Shown in pieces: positions 54,469 through 64,000 of a DNA stretch of 64,000 bases. The stretch lies in the NCBI GenBank assembly GCA_033557465.1, contig CM066037.1:514220686-514284685 (forward strand), read 5' to 3'. The DNA comes from Ichthyophis bannanicus. Lineage: Eukaryota > Chordata > Amphibia > Gymnophiona > Ichthyophiidae. Position 1 is the first letter of the stretch, and each line of letters starts with the position of its first letter. The position numbers and the translations under genes are program-made. The notes under the pieces were generated by a model. It ran no database searches. It was not told where the DNA came from and saw nothing but the letters and a program-made list of their open reading frames with translations.

Positions 54469-56105
54469 TTTCCACTATCAGATCACCTTTCTTCAATATT
54501 GGTATGAACACAGATCTTTCTCAGTTGGCATGATGTTGTCTTCTAAATTTCCTGGCAGTCTTTTGAGTATTGTAACAGCTGCATCTGATTGTTGTAATAC
54601 TTCAATGAGAACATCATCAATGCTCAATAGTTTGTAGTTTGATCATGCTTTCAATGTGGCCTCGACTTCTTTCATCACCAATGATTCCTGATTGTAAGGT
54701 ATAGGCTGAAACAGCTATTAATCCACGTGATCTTTATGGTATAATGATCGTATGTATTCTTTTCACCTTTTCTTGGTCTTCTTAGCATCATTCAACATGG
54801 ATCCTTGAGCATCTTTTAGCTTTCCAATTTGAGGCTGGCATTCTCTCTTGAATTCTCATTGCTTTAGGAAAGCTGCTCTTGTCCTTCATCTGATAATTTC
54901 TGATTCTGTTTTCTTGCATGCATCATTGTACTACTTCTCTTTGTCTCATCTTGCTCACAATGGAAATCTCTGTTAAGTTCTATGATTACCTCTCTTTCTC
55001 CTCTGGCTTTATCTTCTCCGCATGAGTTTCTTCAGTCATTCGCCCCTTCCTTTCTGAACACACTACTAAGACACTTATCCACTCTTTAGTCATCTCCCAT
55101 CTAGAATATTGTAACCTCCTCCCTGCTCTCCTTCTGAATCATTTCATTCCCCTTCAATCTGTTCAAAACTCAGCTGTGCAGCTAATCTTCCGCCAGCCTC
55201 GATATGCTCATATAACCCTTCTACTCAAGTCACTTCATTGGCTCCCTACTCATTTCCATATCCAGTTCAAACGTCTCCTACGGACCTAGAAGTGAACTCA
55301 TTCTGCTGTTGGCTCACTACCTTTCCTCTCTTATCTCTCCCTACACCCCTCCTCAGGAAGTCTGCTCTTCTGTGCCCTTCTCTTCTACTGCCAACTCCAG
55401 ACTTCGATCCTTCCACACTGCTGCTCCTTATGCCTGGAACAAACTACAGTATCTGAGTCTGTACTTCTGGCTTCATTTCAGGCTCTTTTCAAATCCAGGG
55501 TGAAAACTCACCTCTTCAAGGCTGCTTTTGGATCCTGATCCGCATAGTCTACTATGTACTTCCTTATCATTCCCCTAGATATATCCTTCTCCTCAGCTGT
55601 TGTGTTGTCTGTCTTGACTAGACTGTAAACTCTGATGAGCAGGGACCGTCTTTTACATGTATCTGTACAGCGCTGCATATGACTTGTAGCGCTAAACAAA
55701 TGATCAGTAGTAGTAGTAATAATTATCCATTTTGGCCGTTTTTGCTTTTTTACCTTTTGCAGAGACTTTTCACTTTCTTCAAGCATAATTTTCTTGATGT
55801 TATCCCATAATTATTCTGGTGCTCTGTCATTTGTATTCAAAGCAGCAAATCAATTTTGCCATCAGTCTTTAAATTCTGGTGGTATATTTCCAAGTTCATA
55901 GTTTGCTAAATTTAGGAGTGACTTGCCCTTTTTCAGGTTTAGCTTGAGTTTGCATACTAATATGTAGCTGGTGATTTGCATCACAGTCAGCTCCAGCCTT
56001 TGTCTTTGTTGATGTTATTGAGCTTTTCCATCATTGACTTCCACAGATGTAGTCAATTTAATTTTTGATTAATCCACTGGGCGGCGTCCCTAAGTACAGT
56101 TATCA
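54469..56105 (-). mobile_element. BovB LINE, inverted segment (right of DIRS)
   Basis: Continues the reverse BovB: the RT fingers region, linker, and endonuclease end (the complement of a GAACTGACTGTGATGCAAATC-type stretch near 55970, and of an ACATCTGTGGAAGTCAATG motif at about 56040). Split by an L2 tail at 55030-55735. Its 5' end meets a plus-strand BovB segment at about 56105. Confidence 0.85.
55030..55735 (+). mobile_element. L2 3' end inside BovB
   Basis: Begins with RT C-terminal coding (complement-free match to the 45730-46190 segment: CCTTTCTGAACACACTACTA, LHWLPT-type codons). It ends with GATGAGCAGGGACCGTC, TTGTAGCGCTAAACAAATG and TAGTAGTAGTAAT. Confidence 0.85.
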
Positions 56106-56109
56106 CTTG

Positions 56110-56500
56110 GGTTGCTGGATAAAGTTATGAAGCAGGACTGTATGAAGACAACAGAGGTATGAATATTGGTGGAAGACTAATCAACAGCCTTTGCTATCCT
56201 GACAATACATTACTGTCTGAAAGTGAAGACGATCTAAAACACCTGATTATCAAGATCAAGGAATAGCTGTTTAAGGCCTGCACCTTAACATGAAGAAGAC
56301 AAAGATCCTAACAACTGGCACAATCAATAATTTCATCCTTGATGGAGAAGAAATACAAACAGTAGACAACTTTATCCTGCTTGGATCAAAATCAAACTAC
56401 AAGCAAACGAGAAAATTGATAATGCATAGTTCTTGGTAGAATGACTATAAAGGACCTGGATAAGATTTTCAAGTGCAGAAATATCTCTGAGCACAAAAAA
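56110..56500 (+). mobile_element. BovB LINE, sense RT segment
   Basis: GTATGAAGACAACAGAGGTA through GGACCTGGATAAGATTTTC matches 18117-18475 of the full-length BovB. It encodes decayed residues around the catalytic palm (CYPDNT in place of RYADDT). It starts at nearly the BovB position where the inverted segment at 48240 ends. Confidence 0.85.
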
Positions 56501-56950
56501 GTATATTTTCCTTTGACAATTTTCAGAGGGAAAGTACGCACATGCTTTCTCTTTGAATATCTGTGCAGTCCACTGAAATCACCTTGCAGCTATGATTTCA
56601 GAATGGAAATGCCCCACACGATGGATAACAAAAAAAATCCCTTAACCGATGCATACACAGGTGAAACAGAACCACAATGTGGCTCATGTGTTTCCATGAG
56701 TTTTTACCTCCTGAGTTAACAAGAAGAAAGGCAGGGAAAAAATTTGAGTTCTTATTAAAAAAAAACATCCATTGAAGCACCAATAGCGATCAACATGTAT
56801 TTGTTTGAACAAAAAATAACCTATGTAAAATAAAACTCTTCTTCCTACAGCACACGAAGCTTGTATATTTTAGAATTTTTACACAAAAGAAAAATACATT
56901 TGAAAGACATTTTGTCATTGTGTTCCTCATTGACATACCCTTCCTCTGGG
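56501..56950. other. Unique DNA
   Basis: No recognisable gene or repeat; A/T-rich stretches only. Confidence 0.4.
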
Positions 56951-56954
56951 GCTT

Positions 56955-57175
56955 GCTTACTAAAGAGCGGGCTAGTAGTGCTGTGAATGACCACATAGGA
57001 CCATGGCAGCTTCATGGGGCATGTGCATCTGTCCCCCGTGCGACTTGAGCATTCCTAGTGCATGCCATTGCGCAATCCGTCACACTGCGGTGGCATGAGG
57101 TGCATCTGTGATATTGGCAACATTCATGGTTAGCACATGCCCATAATAGCCATGTTTCATATGTGATTTCCACGT
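56955..57175. mobile_element. Harbinger-like MITE fragment
   Basis: GGGGCTTGCTTACTAAAGAG at the left matches the termini of the other elements. The interior contains GGGGCATGTGCATCTGTCCC, which recurs at about 58040. The right end is not defined. Confidence 0.5.
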
Positions 57176-57367
57176 GTAAGTGCTGGTATTTACTCGTTTA
57201 CATTACAACTAAGGCTTCTAAAATAACCTCCTTAAGGCTCTGTTCTCATAGAAGCATCATTACTTAAAGGACTCTCTCTTGCCCTTTTATTTTTCTTTTC
57301 TTTGCTTTCTCAAGATGACCCATGCTGGGAATGGAGCCATCTGTAGTTGTGCACAGCGAAATCCTTA

Positions 57368-57794
57368 GGGCCCGGTTTATTAAACCACGTTAGGCTTTTG
57401 CAGCTAATGTAGCAAAAAGTACAGATAGCATTGCGTTAATTGCAAAAGCCGGGTGTTCTGTTGGAGGCACGCACAGCAATTCCCCAGCAGATCGCACACT
57501 GAAAGTGCAGAGAACATGCTAAGACAGCATCATGAATGCAGTGAATGCCACCCATTGACGTGGCGTTAGATGCACCCATGTTATCTGCAAATCTGACGGT
57601 TATCGTTTGCTGTTGAGGCCCATGGTAAGAATGTGTTGCAGACATGCCCACTCTTGTAGATGCCGCACTTTCTGCAAATAGTGCAGAAAATCACTACGCT
57701 ATCTGCAGTTGCCCCGTGTTACCTGCTACCGTGTCCAGATAGTGTGCGAATTTCTGCCGCATAAGCAGCTAACATGGTTTAATAAACCAGCCCC
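57368..57794. mobile_element. PIF/Harbinger-like MITE with TTA duplication
   Basis: Ends GGGCCCGGTTTATTAAACC and GGTTTAATAAACCAGCCCC form ~26-bp inverted repeats. TTA flanks both sides (57365-57367 and 57795-57797). 427 bp, non-coding. Confidence 0.85.
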
Positions 57795-57959
57795 TTAAGT
57801 AGATATCTTTCAAAATAATCAACAAAATTGTTTGTGGTGTTTGAAGAAAGACACTAGTCACCCTACTGGAATGCTGTGCTTGAGGAACATACTGAAATAA
57901 CTTGTGAACGGTAACTTTGACTAATACTATTTAGCTCATAACAATGGATAATGCACTTG

Positions 57960-58903
57960 GGGCATGTTTACTAACGCCTGTGCTGCTAACCCGTGTCTGG
58001 GCCATGTTACTAGTGTAAGGGTTCAGGGATAACTTCAGGGGACATGTGCTTCTGTCCCCCTGCAGCTAGCGAGGGTCCCAGATGCAGTACCGCCTCTAGG
58101 ATGGTATTAAGGGTCTCTTTTATCAAAGTCCGTTGCTTTCATGGTCGCTTTGCTCCTCTGCCCACCAGCGGGAATGCCAGCGGAGGACTCAGCGCAGCTT
58201 GGCACGATCATTGGTTAAAAGCAAGGTTAGTGTGGGCCATTAATGCCTACGTTAGCTGCAACACGTTGGCAATTCCTGTGTTCTACCCCTGTCCCGCCCC
58301 GATCCCATCCTGATATATGCTATCAGAGGGTAGTAGTGTGGGATATTTGCTGCTAGGGCTTGTGCTACATCTTAGCACTACACCTAAATCATTATTTATT
58401 ATTATTATTATTTTATTTAACATCTCTTATATACCGCACTATTATCATCAGCGCGGTTTACATGGAACCAAACATATACATACAGAAAAACTGTAGTGCA
58501 TTTTACAAGTAACAGGAATTTGAACTTGGTAATAAAGGGAAACTATGTACATTATGTAACTATATACAGTAGTCTATACACATTGGTCACAGTTGAAGTT
58601 GTCTTGACCTGAGTATGGATGTAGTATTTCTCTTGTGCAAAACTAAATTGGGAAATAGCTTAAGAAGAGGTGGTGTTTGAGACTTTTTCTGAATTGTGTT
58701 AGGCTGGTTATGGCTCGCAGTTCTGGTGGGAGTGCATTCCAAGCTATTGGGGCATGAATGCTGAAGGCTCTTTTAGATGTTTCCTTAGTGTATCTGATTG
58801 TTTGTCTTGGGATTGTTAATGAGTTTATAGCAGTTGAATTCCCACTCTACCGGGTAATGCTGAATCCCACTCTACCGGGTAATGCAGTTTACTAAACATG
58901 CCC
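57960..58903. mobile_element. Harbinger-like element with L2 insertion
   Basis: GGGCATGTTTACTAACGCC at the left and GTTTACTAAACATGCCC at the right are inverted termini. TTG flanks both (57957-57959 and 58904-58906). 58388-58840 is a later reverse L2 3' end. A CCCACTCTACCGGGTAATGC segment is duplicated at the right side of that insertion, probably its target duplication. Confidence 0.8.
58388..58840 (-). mobile_element. L2-like LINE 3' end (reverse), nested
   Basis: The plus strand begins ATTATTATTATTATTTTATT, then TATATACCGCACTATTATC. Minus-strand codons give RAFSIHAPIAWNALPPELR and FRKSLKHHLF, the common C-terminus of the L2-like RTs here. Confidence 0.85.
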
Positions 58904-58906
58904 TTG

Positions 58907-60795
58907 GCTGTATAAAAGTTCCCTTGAATACATGGAAATTAAAGTTAAACAAGAGCAAAACAATATACATACAGCGATACCTACCTTTGGGCTAACTTAA
59001 CAGACTTCTTGACTTGGTTTCGGATGCTAACAAACACTTTTATGGGTCGGCACAGAATAAGATCGTAGAGAAGAAATTTTAAAAAAATTCTTATTTGCTC
59101 ATATGATTGATCTTTCTCCATTTAATATAGTATATTCAGATGACAATGAAGAAAATGTTATTGCAATTAATGAGGCTATTAGAAATATAGCTAGCTAGAA
59201 CAACAGGATTCATTATATGAATCATGAAAACAGAGCATTCTGAATCTTTGACGTTATATAAAGATAATTTTGAACAAAGAAAATACTGAAAAAAACGTGA
59301 GGCCACAACTTTCAACACAATAAATAGCAAAAGGACAACTTTCAAGCAATGCGCATATCTGAAAATCTGCCCTCTGACAATCACTCGAGAAGATGAATGT
59401 GCACAGATTTGATGCTGATGCTGCTTGTGGGGTACTTTTCCCATCATAATACGTATCAGTTTTACAGTGGCATTAGACGTACACAGTGCTGTATGGTGAT
59501 GCTAAGTATGCAGGTCCAATATATCCCTTCTCCAAAGAGCTTATAATCTAAGGGCACAATATTGAGAACATCCAATATTTAAATGCTTCAGTAGTCAGCT
59601 GCAGGATTTAAATAATCATGGAGTCCAAGAAATGATCACGGCCATGGTCCATAGCACAGATTGCAATCAGCTGCGTCTCTGGAGGTGTAACCAACTGCAC
59701 AATCTTAGCTGCCGCATTAGCAGTTAATACGCTGGGATTACCTCCACGTTAAATGCAGAAGTTGATAACCTTGGGGTTAGGGAGAAAGCTCCTGACCTCC
59801 CACGATGTAACCAGAAGCACAGGGTTCTGGAAGGAGCTCTAGGGCATGGTTCCTATCAAGGACAATGTAGGAGGCAATTATAAAATAAGAGAAAAATCCC
59901 TCAGTAGCTGTGAATGTGGGTTTCTGGCCAAAATGGGTAGAAAGAAAATACAAAGTAAAAAGAAAAAAAGGAGAGAAAATGTAGTTCACATTTAACTTGT
60001 TTCTCAATGAGCTGACAACCCCACTTTAAAACTGTAAAACTGTCTCCAATTATCTTACAGCACATTAAAAACTGGCTTCTGCTGTTTTGTAGAGAAACCT
60101 AAAAGGCAGTTCTAGAATACAATTGGCACTTATCCCAAGGTCATCTAAATAATTACCTTCTAAAACTCTGAAGAGAAAAATGTTGGCTTTGCAAATTGTT
60201 TGTGGCATGGAGCAGAGTCCATTGTGTGTGACAGTCATATGGCACCGTCCCTGTGGGGCGTATAAACGCTCTGGTGTTCTCAAGATGGATGACAGTAATA
60301 GAGGCAAAAATACTTCAAGGTTGAAAAAGTGGCCAATGAAGCACTTTATAAAGAGCCAAAGTGGATGGATGAAATTGACAGTACAACGTTGCCATTTATC
60401 TTGAGTTTTATATGGCAATTAACATTTTCATGTTACAGCATTTTCCTGCATCACATAAGACTCAAGTCTCCAGCTAGTTCAAGCACCTACATGGCCTTCA
60501 TTTAGTTTTTAAAGACTGGAGCTCACACAAAGAATAACTTGAAGCTGGAGTTTCTTCTTTAGTAACTAGAAAGCTAAGTGAAAATGTGTTTCTTGATGTG
60601 TGTGAGTACAGAGGCTCAAAGGTTATTTACAGAATATGTTAACATTCTAAGCCGCTGAGGGGAAAAAAGCCTGTTTACATGTCAATGTCCACTCTTTAGT
60701 TTACTTTCCAGTCTCCGCTAAGAATGGTTTTATTTGGTGTCCTATCCACACCAATATTCAGGAGACATTAGGGGCCTCTAAGGACTGAGAATGGA
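58907..60795. other. Unique DNA, candidate conserved non-coding (60060-60480)
   Basis: A short L2-UTR-like fragment lies at about 59460-59560 (CAGTGCTGTATGGTGATGC, AGAGCTTATAATCTAAGGG), and a Harbinger-like scrap near 59700-59760. The rest is non-repetitive. 60060-60480 has balanced, low-repeat sequence (for example CAGTCATATGGCACCGTCC, GGCCAATGAAGCACTTTAT) like conserved enhancers. No coding motif is visible. Confidence 0.35.
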
Positions 60796-60799
60796 GGCT

Positions 60800-62047
60800 T
60801 AAGAACGTAAGAAATGCCATACTGGGTCAGACCAAGGGTCCATCAAGCCCAGTATCCTGTTTCCAACAGTGGCCAAAACAGGTTACAAGTACCTGACATA
60901 TTCCAAAAGTAGCCAGTCCCAGGCTACGTATCCACAGGTATAAGCAGTGGTTTTCTCTTGGTCTCCCTTAATAATGGTTAATGGACTTTTCCTTCAGGAA
61001 TTTGTAGAAACCTTTTATAAACCCAGGTACACTACCTGCTTTTTAACCACATTAAATAATACTGCCCCAGCTACACTAAACAAACTCCTCACTAAAGACA
61101 CACCCCAAACTGTTCACAGAAGATGCAACACTAATAAAATAAGGATTCCGAAAGAGTTCACAAAGACTAAAAAAACAACAAATAAAAAAGCGTTTTCCCA
61201 TGCAGCCCCAATACTCTGGAACTCCCTACCTGAAGAAATAAGAGCCTTAACTGATCTTAAAGAACTACGCAAAACATTAAAAACTCACTTGTTTAGCTCC
61301 CACTACGGTCCACTTGCAAATTCCCAATACCAAAATGAAAAGGGATAATATATAATACTTTGAGCATAATCCCATAATGACCCATGAAAATTTGACCATT
61401 ATACACAGTTTACGATGCTTATAAATAGCTACTTTTTTTGTTTAATTCAACATCCGTTGATTGTACATAGTTCTCTAAAGTTTAATTGTTAAAGTTAAGA
61501 TGTACATAATTCAAGCAATGTTTAATGTAAAAACTGATATGTTACACTGTTTCTTTACCTGTTTTATGTAAACCGCACCTGATCTTTGGAAGGTAGCGGT
61601 ATATAAGCGACTGTTAAATTAATAAATAAAAATAATTCTCTGCAATGAGTTCCAAAGGTGGCTTTTATGTTGGGAGACAAAATATTTTCTCCTAGCTGTT
61701 TTAAATATACCACATATCCCTGAGTCCTTGCATTTTTTGAGAGAGTAAACAATTGATTTCCGTCTACCCATTCTATTCCCTTCAGGATTTTATAGACCTC
61801 TATCAGGAGTCAGCATTGACTCAAAAGTCACACACAACATCATCATATCTTACCTCAGCTATATCTTCTCCAGACTGAAGAGTGCCAACCTTTTTAGTCT
61901 TTCCTCATAGGAGAGTTGTTCCATCCCCTTTATTATTTTGGCCACCTTTCTCTGTATCTTTTCTAATGCTGCAAGGTCCTTTTTGAGAAGCAAAGACCAG
62001 AATTGCACACACTACTCATGGTGTGGTTGCACTATGGAGTGCATCAT
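60800..62047 (-). mobile_element. CR1 LINE 3' end (reverse), split by an L2
   Basis: 60800-61030 is the reverse CR1 UTR and RT C-terminus (AAGAAATGCCATACTGGGTC, then the complement of a [15 protein letters not shown] stretch). 61636-62047 continues backward through RT coding (LFTLSKNARTQGYVVYLKQL) to a region like RRATKLVKG and CVQFW. The L2 fragment at 61031-61635 separates the parts. Confidence 0.8.
61031..61635 (+). mobile_element. L2-like LINE 3' end inside CR1
   Basis: Plus-strand coding to TAA at about 61346-61348: KKAFSHAAPILWNSLPEEIR and LKELRKTLKTHLFSSHYG. The UTR then ends TTATGTAAACCGCACCTG, GTAGCGGTATATAAGCGAC and TAAATTAATAAATAAAAAT. Confidence 0.85.
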
Positions 62048-62397
62048 AAACTAAGTTACTTACCTGTAACAGGAGTTCTCCGTGGACAGCAGGATAAGTC
62101 AGCCACAATTGGTGACGTCATCCGACGGAAGTACTCTCCATAGCTCAGAAGGGCTTTCGCCCTTCCGAGCATGGGCCAACTGGCCCCACCCCCCAGCCTG
62201 CCCCTAGCTAGCCAGTTCATCACTAGCTGAGCCTTAGCCGCTAGGAGGCGGGCACTGGTCAGAGGCCGACCCCTTCCCAGGGGAGGTGGGTGGGTATGTG
62301 TGGCTGACTTATCCTGCTGTCCACGGAGAACTCCTGTTACAGGTAAGTAACTTAGTTTTCTCCTAGGACAAGCAGGATGAGTCAGCCACAATTGGTG
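62048..62397. mobile_element. Second DIRS-type element: terminal repeat and internal complementary region
   Basis: AACTAAGTTACTTACCTGTA and ACAGGAGTTCTCCGTGGAC (62048 on) return inverted at 62300-62360 (GTCCACGGAGAACTCCTGT, TACAGGTAAGTAACTTAG). A TTTTCTCCTAGGACAAGCAG sequence follows directly. This is the same terminal-repeat plus junction design as 48603-48962, in the same orientation, from a different subfamily. The rest of the element should run toward 64000, but no recombinase codons are recognisable there. Confidence 0.8.
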
Positions 62398-64000
62398 CCT
62401 CCCAAGCTGTCACGCGATATGGTGGAAAGGGGGAGGCCGATATCAGGTCCAGGTGACACCTTCTCAGGGTGGGATGTTTTAATGGCGTGCCCTGGAGCAC
62501 TTTGGAATATCATTGTTAGGTGGGGCAATGCCATAATGCACCTGGTGGCGGTGCCAGATGTGCCAAGGGCATGCCCACAGTACAGTGAGCAGCGTGCGGT
62601 GCTAATGAGTGTGTGCCCATGGAGCAGCATGCAGTAATACTGAACGTGTAGACATGCAGTCCCACTTCGCGAATGTGTGGCTCATATGTGAGAGCAGTGG
62701 ATCTGAGAGAATGGTCTCAATGGGCAGCCGCAGGGTAATGGGTCTCAATGGGTGGCCGCAGAGATGCCACAGCAGAGGCATCTCAGTCCCATCAAGCAGT
62801 AACGTTGGGCAGAGGCATCTCAGTCCTATCGGCAGTATCGTTGGATTAACGACTGCGAGCAAGGATAGCCACGGTGTCAATATTGGAAGCACTGTAAAGC
62901 GCTGCCAGAGTGGTGAAAGATTGATGCATTAATGTAGGCACGGCAGTGAGGATGGCACTGTGCGCAAGGCTATCACTGCAGGGAGATGGGCCACCGCCAG
63001 CAGGGCTAGAAGCAGCAGCAATATCAAAAGTGCTACAAGGGTGATGCAGGGCTAGGACGAGCAGCAGTACTGACAGTGCTAAGGTGGTCACTGTGAACAA
63101 GGCTATCACGGCAGTGAGGTGGGTCGCTACAAGCAGGGTTAGAACCCGCAGCAATATCGACAGTGCTGCAAGGGTGATGTAATAAGGGCATTAATACCAT
63201 AAAGGACATGAGTCCTGAGTCCGGTCATGCCTTGCTTAGACGTGTCCAGGCAGGCGGTAGTAGTCCAACCTTGAGACTGCTAGGTAATGCGTTAGTGCGT
63301 GTTGCATCATGGGTCCAGTCATGACTTGGTTAGGAGATGATAGTCGAGACTTTGAGACTGTTATGTGACGCGGGTCATGGGTCCAGTCATGACTTGGTTA
63401 GGAGATGATAGTCGAGACTTTGAGACTGTTATGTGACGCGTTTTGGACAGGCTGTGGGCAGATTCTCTGGCACGGCTAGAGTCCTGTGTCTTCCCTCGGC
63501 ATGGCTTGAGCCTCCCCTTGTGCCGGAAGGGGGAGTATGTGGAATTCCCAGAGGTGGAGTACGCTGGGACCAGTTGGTTCCCTTGTCGTTGGTGCACTGT
63601 TTTGCGTATGCCTTGGGCCTGTAGCTGCATAGGGCCAAGTGTGGAGTGTCTCAGGGGAGGTATCCTCCAGTCCAATGGCCTGGCGGCCAAGGTGGCATTC
63701 CGTGTGTCATCCAAACTAGCAGTTTGGACTGCTATGCAAGCTGGCCCGGGACTAGCAGTTTGGGCCGTTATCTAAAAAGAAAACCTTACAGGTGGTCAAC
63801 CCCAGTTTAGTCTGCCAGTGACAGCAAGGCTGCTGGGCGCTGTCGTTGGAGGGCACGATCACTTTGCCCGTCTGCTGATGCTTGTGCCAGGCGCTGAAGG
63901 ACTCGCATAATGTTTTGGGTTTTTTTTACCTGATGGATTTTCATTCGTATCAGATCAGAAAGAAGGAAGACGAAGGTTAGGTTTGAATAGGCACTTGACA
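62398..64000. other. Unfamiliar GC-rich region with internal repeats
   Basis: Adjoins the second DIRS terminus. A 68-bp unit (CATGGGTCCAGTCATGACTT...) is repeated in tandem at 63308-63375 and 63376-63440, with a diverged relative upstream at 63219. A ~133-bp unit (AAGGCTATCACKGCAG ... AAGGGTGATG) occurs at 62966 and 63099. GGCAGAGGCATCTCAGTCC is duplicated near 62775 and 62810. Frames on both strands (for example 63361-63714 minus) show no recognisable domain. Probably internal sequence of a non-autonomous DIRS derivative, or unrelated DNA. Confidence 0.4.

Noticed and set aside
62846..63154. 102-codon minus-strand ORF rich in Leu, Thr and Ala
   Set aside because: It arises from the ~133-bp degenerate repeat; the repetitive composition explains the open frame.
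1..64000. Host protein-coding exons
   Set aside because: No frame outside the mobile elements shows recognisable domains or plausible splice-bounded exons. Absence is by eye only; short exons could be missed.
1..64000. CRISPR array, operons or bacterial-style gene clusters
   Set aside because: Repeats are eukaryotic transposons and satellites; there are no regular spacer arrays and no compact gene arrangement.

Overview
This 64 kb window looks like intergenic or intronic vertebrate DNA with no recognisable host exon. Almost everything identifiable is transposable element: CR1-, L2-, RTE/BovB- and L1-type LINEs, tRNA-derived SINEs with LINE-like tails, one DIRS-type tyrosine-recombinase retrotransposon plus the end of a second, a Ty3/gypsy-type 3' end with its LTR, and many hAT- and PIF/Harbinger-like short elements. 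This mixture, with CR1 tails of the form (TTATGTTC)n and abundant L2 tails, best fits an amphibian, most likely a caecilian. A squamate, turtle or lungfish is not excluded; this is inference from repeat content only.

Layout. 1-4.9 kb: low-repeat DNA with CR1/L2 tails and an 88-bp-arm foldback. 4.9-8.2 kb: a reverse L2 copy broken by a SINE, a hAT MITE (perfect 8-bp target duplication) and a gypsy 3' end with a large LTR that contains an ORF. 8.2-13.3 kb: SINE, hairpin-rich elements, CR1, then unique DNA. 13.3-19 kb: a full-length RTE/BovB LINE with a 12-bp target duplication; inside it lies an L1-like element that has ORF1 but no ORF2, and inside that a CR1 fragment. 20.4-23.5 kb: reverse L2, then a CR1 with an uninterrupted 498-codon RT ORF. 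23.6-27.7 kb: a 4-kb element with 33-bp terminal inverted repeats and no visible transposase. 27.7-30 kb: foldback, unique DNA, hairpin-rich element. 30-33.5 kb: reverse BovB with three insertions. 34.3-41.2 kb: an L2-like LINE with a second ORF1-only L1 inserted (five 150-bp 5' monomers, perfect 15-bp target duplication). 41.6-44 kb: unique AT-rich DNA. 44-46.4 kb: L2. 46.5-48.2 kb: MITEs, SINE, CR1. 48.2-56.5 kb: an inverted-then-sense BovB copy with a 5.9-kb DIRS element inserted without target duplication, plus an L2 tail. 57-59 kb: Harbinger-like elements. 59-60.8 kb: unique DNA. 60.8-62 kb: CR1 with L2 inside. 62-64 kb: DIRS terminus and unfamiliar GC-rich repeats.

The elements do not form a pathway; their nesting gives a relative insertion history. 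The observations most worth follow-up are the two ORF1-only L1 copies with monomeric 5' ends (one array carries a TGACGTCA motif per monomer), the DIRS element whose internal complementary region matches its own circle junction, the LTR-resident ORF, and the 4-kb TIR element with a 14-bp palindrome near both ends. Four non-repetitive AT-rich islands are candidate conserved regulatory DNA.
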